Notes under the pieces: generated by a model | Database searches by the model: none | Seen by the model: only the letters and a program-made list of their open reading frames with translations | Told to the model about the DNA's origin: nothing | Assembly: GCA_041666525.1 (NCBI GenBank) | Contig: JBAYGT010000033.1 | Coordinates: 1-10,372 of the forward strand | Reading direction: 5' to 3' | Source: JBAXTZ01 sp041666525 | GTDB taxonomy: Bacteria > Bacillota > Negativicutes > JBAXTZ01 | Length of the DNA stretch: 10,372 nt | Part shown: in pieces, positions 6,768-10,372 of the stretch | Layout: each line of letters begins with the position of its first letter | Position numbering within the stretch: the first letter of the stretch is position 1 | Position numbers and translations under genes: made by a program

Positions 6768-7583
6768 CTACATATATCCTTTTGCCCGTAATTTTTGCAT
6801 AGCGTAACGGTCGGCTTGATCCTGTGCCCGCCCGCCCCGCTCCGATTGGCCAATGGTTTTCAATTCAGTTATTATCTCTGCAATATTTGCCGCCTGCGAT
6901 GCTATCGGGCTGGTGCACGGCCAGCAGCCCAGGCTGCGATAACGTTTGCCGTCACGCGCGAAATACAACGTTACCACCGGAATATTTTCTTGTTCGATAT
7001 ATTGCCAGACATCAATCTCCGTCCAGTCTAGTATCGGATGCACCCTGACATGCGCCCCTTTTGGAACTTCAGTATTGTATTGTTGCCAAAATTCCGGCGG
7101 CTGGTCCTTGTATTGCCATTCAAAATTTTCGCCACGCACGCTAAAAATCCGTTCCTTGGAGCGCGAGCGCTCTTCATCCCGTCGGATCCCAAGCATAATC
7201 GAATCAAAACCGTATTCAACAACAGTTTTTTGAAAAGCATCGGTTTTTAAAGCACTACAGCATTCTAACCGGCCATTATCCGGCGTCATTCCCTGGTCTA
7301 ATGCCACTGTGTTTGAACCAACGATCAATTTCAAGCCCCAATCCCGGACAATCCGGTCACGGTGGGTAATCATCTCGGGAATTTTAAAACGGGTGTCGAT
7401 GTGCACCAGCGGTAGCGGACAATGTCCCATAAACGCTTTGCGCACCAGCCACAACAGTACGGTAGAATCTTTTCCTATCGACCAGAGTAAGCCCGGCCGC
7501 TTCGCTTTGGCATAGGCTTCGCGGATTATGAAAATGCTTTGCTGCTCCAGTTTATACAGCCGGTCGTTTCTTGAATCGCTCAT
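6768..7583 (-). CDS. cysD: Sulfate adenylyltransferase subunit 2 (CysD)
   Basis: The 271-residue protein is the catalytic ATP sulfurylase subunit, joining ATP and sulfate to give APS and pyrophosphate in a complex with CysN. It belongs to the PP-loop/N-type ATP pyrophosphatases: SIGKDS (35-40) is the PP motif, followed by VHIDTRFKIPEMI, GIRRDEERSRSKER, HPILDWTEIDVWQYI and RYRSLGCWPCTSPI, and it ends AMQKLRAKGYM as CysD proteins typically do. It is slightly shorter than the ~300-residue E. coli protein, but all recognisable motifs are present. PAPS reductase (CysH) shares the fold, but the SIGKDS and RRDEERSR motifs favour CysD. The start lies 7 bp after the binding-protein stop, and its GGAG site overlaps that gene's last codons, so expression is coupled to the transporter. 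Confidence 0.94.
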   Translation of the reverse strand: MSDSRNDRLYKLEQQSIFIIREAYAKAKRPGLLWSIGKDSTVLLWLVRKAFMGHCPLPLVHIDTRFKIPEMITHRDRIVRDWGLKLIVGSNTVALDQGMTPDNGRLECCSALKTDAFQKTVVEYGFDSIMLGIRRDEERSRSKERIFSVRGENFEWQYKDQPPEFWQQYNTEVPKGAHVRVHPILDWTEIDVWQYIEQENIPVVTLYFARDGKRYRSLGCWPCTSPIASQAANIAEIITELKTIGQSERGGRAQDQADRYAMQKLRAKGYM

Positions 7584-7590
7584 CGTTGAA

Positions 7591-8565
7591 TCACTCCAAA
7601 CTCATCGCGGCTTTGACATCGATTTTCGCTTTCGCGTAGCCGGATTCAACCATTAAATCGGCGTAGTCCTGCAAAATTTGCTGATCGATTTTATCGGTTG
7701 CCATTGTACGGGAAAAGGCTTTAATCAAGGTGCTTTCCGGTAATTCTTTGTTAATAATTTTTTTCAATTGACGATTAACCGCCTGTACCGCTTTTTGCGG
7801 ATTAGCCTGAATATAGCTGATTGCCTCCCGATGGGCGGCTAAAAACGCTGCCATTACTTCCGGATTGTTTTTCCGATAATTGTCGTTGGCAATAACTACG
7901 GTTGTGGGATATTGCCCACCGTTCCACACCTGGTTCCATTCCAAAATTACTCGGGCGCCGCCTTGTGCTTCCAGCGTCGTGCCCCACGGTTCCGGCAGCA
8001 GCGCCGCGTCCACCTGCTCTTGTTTAAATAACATCAGCACGTCGCTGGGTGCCGCCTGAAGTATTCCTACGTTGCCACCCTTTGCCTTGTCTTTTAACCC
8101 GTTGGCAGCGAGAATATGCCGCAATGAAATGTCCTGAGTATTGCCCAGCTGCGGTATCACAACTTTTTTATTGGCAAGATCAATTGATCCGTTAATCTTG
8201 GCGGTAGCTGATGCAACCAATATTGCGCCGCCATTATTGGCACCGGCGATGATTTTTATCGGCACTCCGCGCGCAAACCCGGTTAAAGCCGGACCCGGGC
8301 CAATATACGCCACATCCAGCTCGCCGGCCGCCATTGCTTCCATCAACTCCGGCCCGGCGTTGAAAACTCTGGTCGTCAGCACCGTTTGGCCTAACTGTTT
8401 TTGAAACATCTGCAAATCAAGCCCGACCAGTGCCGGCGCATGGGTCAGGTTTGGAAAATAACCCAGCCGCAGTTGTTTTGGTTGTACTGTTTCCTTGCCG
8501 CAACCGGCGGCAACTAATGCAATCGCCACTATAAGCAAAATAACGGCGTGAACAATTTTTGTCAT
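7591..8565 (-). CDS. ABC transporter substrate-binding lipoprotein, SsuA/TauA-type
   Basis: The 324-residue protein has a lipoprotein signal peptide: a hydrophobic stretch at residues 7-20 followed by lipobox VAAGC with Cys22. The mature part begins LRLGYFPNLTHAPALVG and continues with FNAGPELMEAMAAGELDVAYIGPGPA, hallmarks of the nitrate/sulfonate/taurine (NMT1/SsuA-like) binding-protein family. It would be anchored outside the inner membrane and deliver substrate to the permease encoded just upstream. Sulfonates are the usual family ligands, but no FMNH2-dependent monooxygenase is nearby and the next genes activate inorganic sulfate, so sulfate is a reasonable alternative ligand. The gene starts 11 bp after the permease stop with TGAGGT about ten bases before ATG. 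Family is sure; ligand is inferred. Confidence 0.88.
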   Translation of the reverse strand: MTKIVHAVILLIVAIALVAAGCGKETVQPKQLRLGYFPNLTHAPALVGLDLQMFQKQLGQTVLTTRVFNAGPELMEAMAAGELDVAYIGPGPALTGFARGVPIKIIAGANNGGAILVASATAKINGSIDLANKKVVIPQLGNTQDISLRHILAANGLKDKAKGGNVGILQAAPSDVLMLFKQEQVDAALLPEPWGTTLEAQGGARVILEWNQVWNGGQYPTTVVIANDNYRKNNPEVMAAFLAAHREAISYIQANPQKAVQAVNRQLKKIINKELPESTLIKAFSRTMATDKIDQQILQDYADLMVESGYAKAKIDVKAAMSLE

Positions 8566-8576
8566 CTTCTATTACC

Positions 8577-9341
8577 TCATCTTTTGCTGCTATAACCCCG
8601 TTTGGCAAAAATCTGGTTTTCCAGCCGTTGAAACAAAAAAAGGTCTATTAATATGCCCAGAGTGGCAATAATAATCATTACCGCAATCACCAGGCTCATA
8701 TCGCCTAAATTTCTCCCGATCATCAAGGTTTGTCCGAGTCCGGATTCACCGCCCAACAACTCACCGGCAAGCAGCGACCGCCAGGCAAACGCCCACGCCA
8801 GGCGCAATCCGACTATCAACTCCGGCAATGCCGCCGGAATAACGATTTTCCAAAATAATGCCCATTTATTATATCCCAGCGTTTTGGCTAGCCGGATATA
8901 ATCCGGATTGACACCTTTAATGGCCGTTTTTACGCTCATAACCATCGTCCACAACGAACCGATAATAACGACAAAGATGATTGCCCGTTCGTTTAACCCG
9001 AACCAGATTAATGCCAACGGCAACCACGCAACGCTTGGAATGGTTTGCACTGCCAATATGAAAAAACCTATTGTTTGATCAAGATATTTCCACTTGATCA
9101 GTGCCACACCAAGCGCCAACCCTAATACCACCGCCATGCTGTAGCCGATTACCATTCGCTTTAAGCTTGAAAGCAGCGCAATAACCAGCTGGCCGTCGAT
9201 AATTCCCTGTAGCAGAGTTTGTTCGACCTGTTCCGGCGTTGGCAACAGATAGGTCGGATACATTGCCGTTTTACAGAAAAGCTGCCACACCAGCACTAAT
9301 GCGATTATCGTTGCCAACCGTTTATAAAATATACCGCTCAC
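8577..9341 (-). CDS. ABC transporter permease, SsuC/TauC-type
   Basis: The 254-residue inner-membrane protein has about six hydrophobic segments, near residues 8-24, 62-82, 92-114, 119-136, 172-192 and 217-238. A binding-protein-dependent transport (EAA-type) loop at about 150-185 (LAKTLGYNKWALFWKIVIPAALPE) contacts the ATPase. Length and layout match SsuC/TauC permeases. The start is GTG at 9341, preceded by GAGGA with eight bases between; it overlaps the ATPase gene by 20 bp. No ATG start fits better and the GTG gives a typical N-terminus (MSGIFYKRLATII). It forms the membrane channel for the binding protein encoded immediately downstream. Confidence 0.9.
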   Translation of the reverse strand: MSGIFYKRLATIIALVLVWQLFCKTAMYPTYLLPTPEQVEQTLLQGIIDGQLVIALLSSLKRMVIGYSMAVVLGLALGVALIKWKYLDQTIGFFILAVQTIPSVAWLPLALIWFGLNERAIIFVVIIGSLWTMVMSVKTAIKGVNPDYIRLAKTLGYNKWALFWKIVIPAALPELIVGLRLAWAFAWRSLLAGELLGGESGLGQTLMIGRNLGDMSLVIAVMIIIATLGILIDLFLFQRLENQIFAKRGYSSKR

Positions 9342-10098
9342 CTAATTCTTCCTCTGTTGCTTTTTCAATTTCGCGTTTCAAATGTAGCAGTATCTCTGCT
9401 TCCATGTTAAAAAAATGTTCGCCGCCAACGCGCGGTCGAATATCCGGAATAGCAATTTCACTAATGATCTTTGCCGGATGATGGCTAAGCAGCAGTACCC
9501 GGTCCGACAGAAAAATGGCTTCTCTGATATTATGCGTAACAAAAACTATCGTCTTATTGGTTCGCTGCCATATTTGCATCAACTCGTTTTGCAATAACAT
9601 CCGTGTCTGTTCATCCAATGCCGAAAAAGGTTCGTCCATCAGCAACACCGGCGAATCAGTCGCTAACGCACGGGCTAACGCAACCCGCTGCTTCATCCCC
9701 CCTGAGAGCTGGTGCGGATAAGCGCTTTTGAACCGGTTTAACTTCACCATATCAATGTAGTAATCACAGATTTTTTCTTTGCCGGAGTTATCCGAATTTA
9801 ACGCCATACCGACATTTTCTCGCACAGTCAGCCACGGCAGCAAACAACTGTCTTGAAAAACAACGGCTCTGTCCAATCCCGGCGAATTTATTGTTTTACC
9901 GTTTACTAAAACTGTTCCTGAACTGGTTGTAACTAATCCGGCAATAATATTAATCAATGTTGTCTTGCCACAGCCCGACGGGCCCAGAAAACTAACGAAT
10001 TCACCTTGGCGTATCGAAATAGTAACATTATCAATGACCGGCAATTTCTTCCCAGATTTGTCGATGAACTCTTTTTTTACATTTCTTAATTGCAACAA
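9322..10098 (-). CDS. ABC transporter ATP-binding protein, SsuB/TauB-type
   Basis: The 258-residue ATPase energises the transporter. It shows Walker A GPSGCGKTT (39-47), the Q-loop Gln82 in VVFQDSCLLPWLTVREN, signature LSGGMKQR (131-138), Walker B VLLMDEPFSALDE (151-163) and H-loop His189 in VFVTHN. The segment LLPWLTVRENV is characteristic of the nitrate/sulfonate/taurine ATPases. The start is a TTG at 10098: GAGG lies eight bases upstream, and the same frame meets a stop within eight codons further upstream without any ATG. It is the first gene of the seven-gene minus-strand operon, and its 3' end overlaps the permease gene by 20 bp. Confidence 0.92.
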   Translation of the reverse strand: MLQLRNVKKEFIDKSGKKLPVIDNVTISIRQGEFVSFLGPSGCGKTTLINIIAGLVTTSSGTVLVNGKTINSPGLDRAVVFQDSCLLPWLTVRENVGMALNSDNSGKEKICDYYIDMVKLNRFKSAYPHQLSGGMKQRVALARALATDSPVLLMDEPFSALDEQTRMLLQNELMQIWQRTNKTIVFVTHNIREAIFLSDRVLLLSHHPAKIISEIAIPDIRPRVGGEHFFNMEAEILLHLKREIEKATEEELGERYIL

Positions 10099-10154
10099 TG
10101 CTTTATCCTCAAATATCCGTTAATGAACTGAATCTTGCAAATTTATTTCAAATA

Positions 10155-10183
10155 ATTTTAACACAACGTCAAACAATCTACAA
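10155..10183 (-). promoter_or_regulatory. Possible sigma-70-type promoter for the ABC-cys-sulfotransferase operon
   Basis: On the minus strand, TTGTAG (10178-10183) and TAAAAT (10155-10160) are 17 bp apart, giving 3/6 and 5/6 matches to the consensus. Transcription would start near 10147, leaving a ~50-base leader before the TTG start. A second candidate -35, TTGACG (10167-10172), has only a poor -10 (GAAATA). I see no riboswitch, T-box or Pho-box-like repeat in the leader. The AT-rich setting makes chance matches likely, so this is tentative. Confidence 0.35.
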
Positions 10184-10250
10184 TTAAGGCTGGTTATCAT
10201 TCAATATCTCATAAGTCTTTCCATAATAATAGCTGTACACACGACGAAGA

Positions 10251-10372
10251 TCGAGTAGGAGTCTGACAATTAATTTATCAGCCGACCTCTCACACCACCG
10301 TACGTACCGTTCGGTATACGGCGGTTCAGTAAATTAAGCACAGGTTCTCGTATCGCTTGAGTATATTATCAT
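10251..10372 (-). mobile_element. 3' end of a group II intron, probably class IIC (partial)
   Basis: Read on the minus strand, this segment holds a domain V hairpin (10294-10325). Then comes GTGTGAGAGGTCGG and a domain VI-like stem, CTGATAA with TTGTCAG (10264-10281), and it ends CCTACTCGAT, as I recall for bacterial introns of this type. The 3' boundary is placed near 10251 by that resemblance only. The rest, including any reverse transcriptase, lies outside the window; a 14-codon frame at the edge ending RYENLCLIY with a stop at 10326 could be the tail of the maturase or just domain IV. Class IIC introns typically insert just after transcription terminators, which fits its place upstream of the operon promoter. 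Confidence 0.65.
10294..10325 (-). ncRNA. Group II intron domain V (catalytic hairpin)
   Basis: The 32-base minus-strand sequence begins ACCGCCGTA and ends TACGGTGGT, forming a nine-pair lower stem with one G-U wobble. The upper stem is ACC/GGT with a GAAC loop. The triad CGC sits at positions 3-5, with its G in a G-U wobble, and an AC bulge falls at positions 21-22, 18 bases after the first triad base. That is the geometry known for the IIC intron of Oceanobacillus iheyensis. These are the metal-binding elements of the ribozyme, so the domain looks intact. Confidence 0.65.

Noticed and set aside
6768..7583. PAPS reductase (CysH) as an alternative identity for the PP-loop protein
   Set aside because: The SIGKDS PP motif, GIRRDEERSRSKER and the RYRSLGCWPCTSPI to KGYM tail are CysD features, and CysN follows directly in the operon.
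10329..10372. Edge frame ending RYENLCLIY as the C-terminus of the intron-encoded reverse transcriptase
   Set aside because: Only 14 codons are visible, ending right at domain V. They could equally be conserved domain IV RNA, so no CDS is called.
1..10372. CRISPR array, tRNA, rRNA, integrase or insertion-sequence transposase
   Set aside because: No regularly spaced identical repeats, cloverleaf-like sequence, transposase motif or terminal inverted repeats were seen. The only mobile-element sign is the intron end at the right edge.

Overview
The window looks like a piece of a diderm Firmicute genome, most likely Negativicutes (Sporomusa/Selenomonas-like). This is an inference from three things: strong GGAGG-type ribosome binding sites with occasional GTG and TTG starts, a group IIC-type intron end, and a very large two-partner-secretion (TpsA/FHA-like) exoprotein, which requires an outer membrane. 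Every credible gene lies on the minus strand, so the biology reads from right to left.

Right edge (about 10251-10372): the 3' end of a group II intron, recognisable by its domain V hairpin, reading toward the operon. A short AT-rich gap with a plausible promoter follows.

Centre (10098 down to 3085): seven tightly packed genes form one apparent operon. In order they are an Ssu/Tau-type ABC ATPase, permease and lipoprotein binding protein, then CysD, a CysN-CysC fusion, an HprK-like P-loop protein and a PAPS-dependent sulfotransferase. The ABC system would bring in a sulfur oxyanion. CysD/CysN would make APS, CysC would make PAPS, and the sulfotransferase would place the sulfuryl group on an unknown acceptor. 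No APS/PAPS reductase or sulfite reductase is present here, so the operon reads as a sulfation cassette rather than a cysteine-synthesis cassette. The HprK-like protein keeps its Walker A motif but lacks the Asp pair used by true HPr kinases.

Intergenic 2827-3084: an unusually structured leader. It holds a Pho-box-like direct repeat placed exactly 10 nt upstream of a perfect TATAAT. Next come a hairpin covering a GGAGG site, a 31-codon small ORF, and an intrinsic-terminator hairpin lying inside the end of that small ORF. A second copy of the terminator's 3' arm lies just beyond. This suggests phosphate-responsive, attenuated expression of the exoprotein downstream.

Left (2826 down to 1): the first 942 codons of a filamentous-haemagglutinin-like exoprotein. 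It has a ~95-residue extended signal peptide, a TPS secretion domain with an NPNG motif, and nine GLUG-like repeats with a 33-36 residue period. It runs off the window edge.
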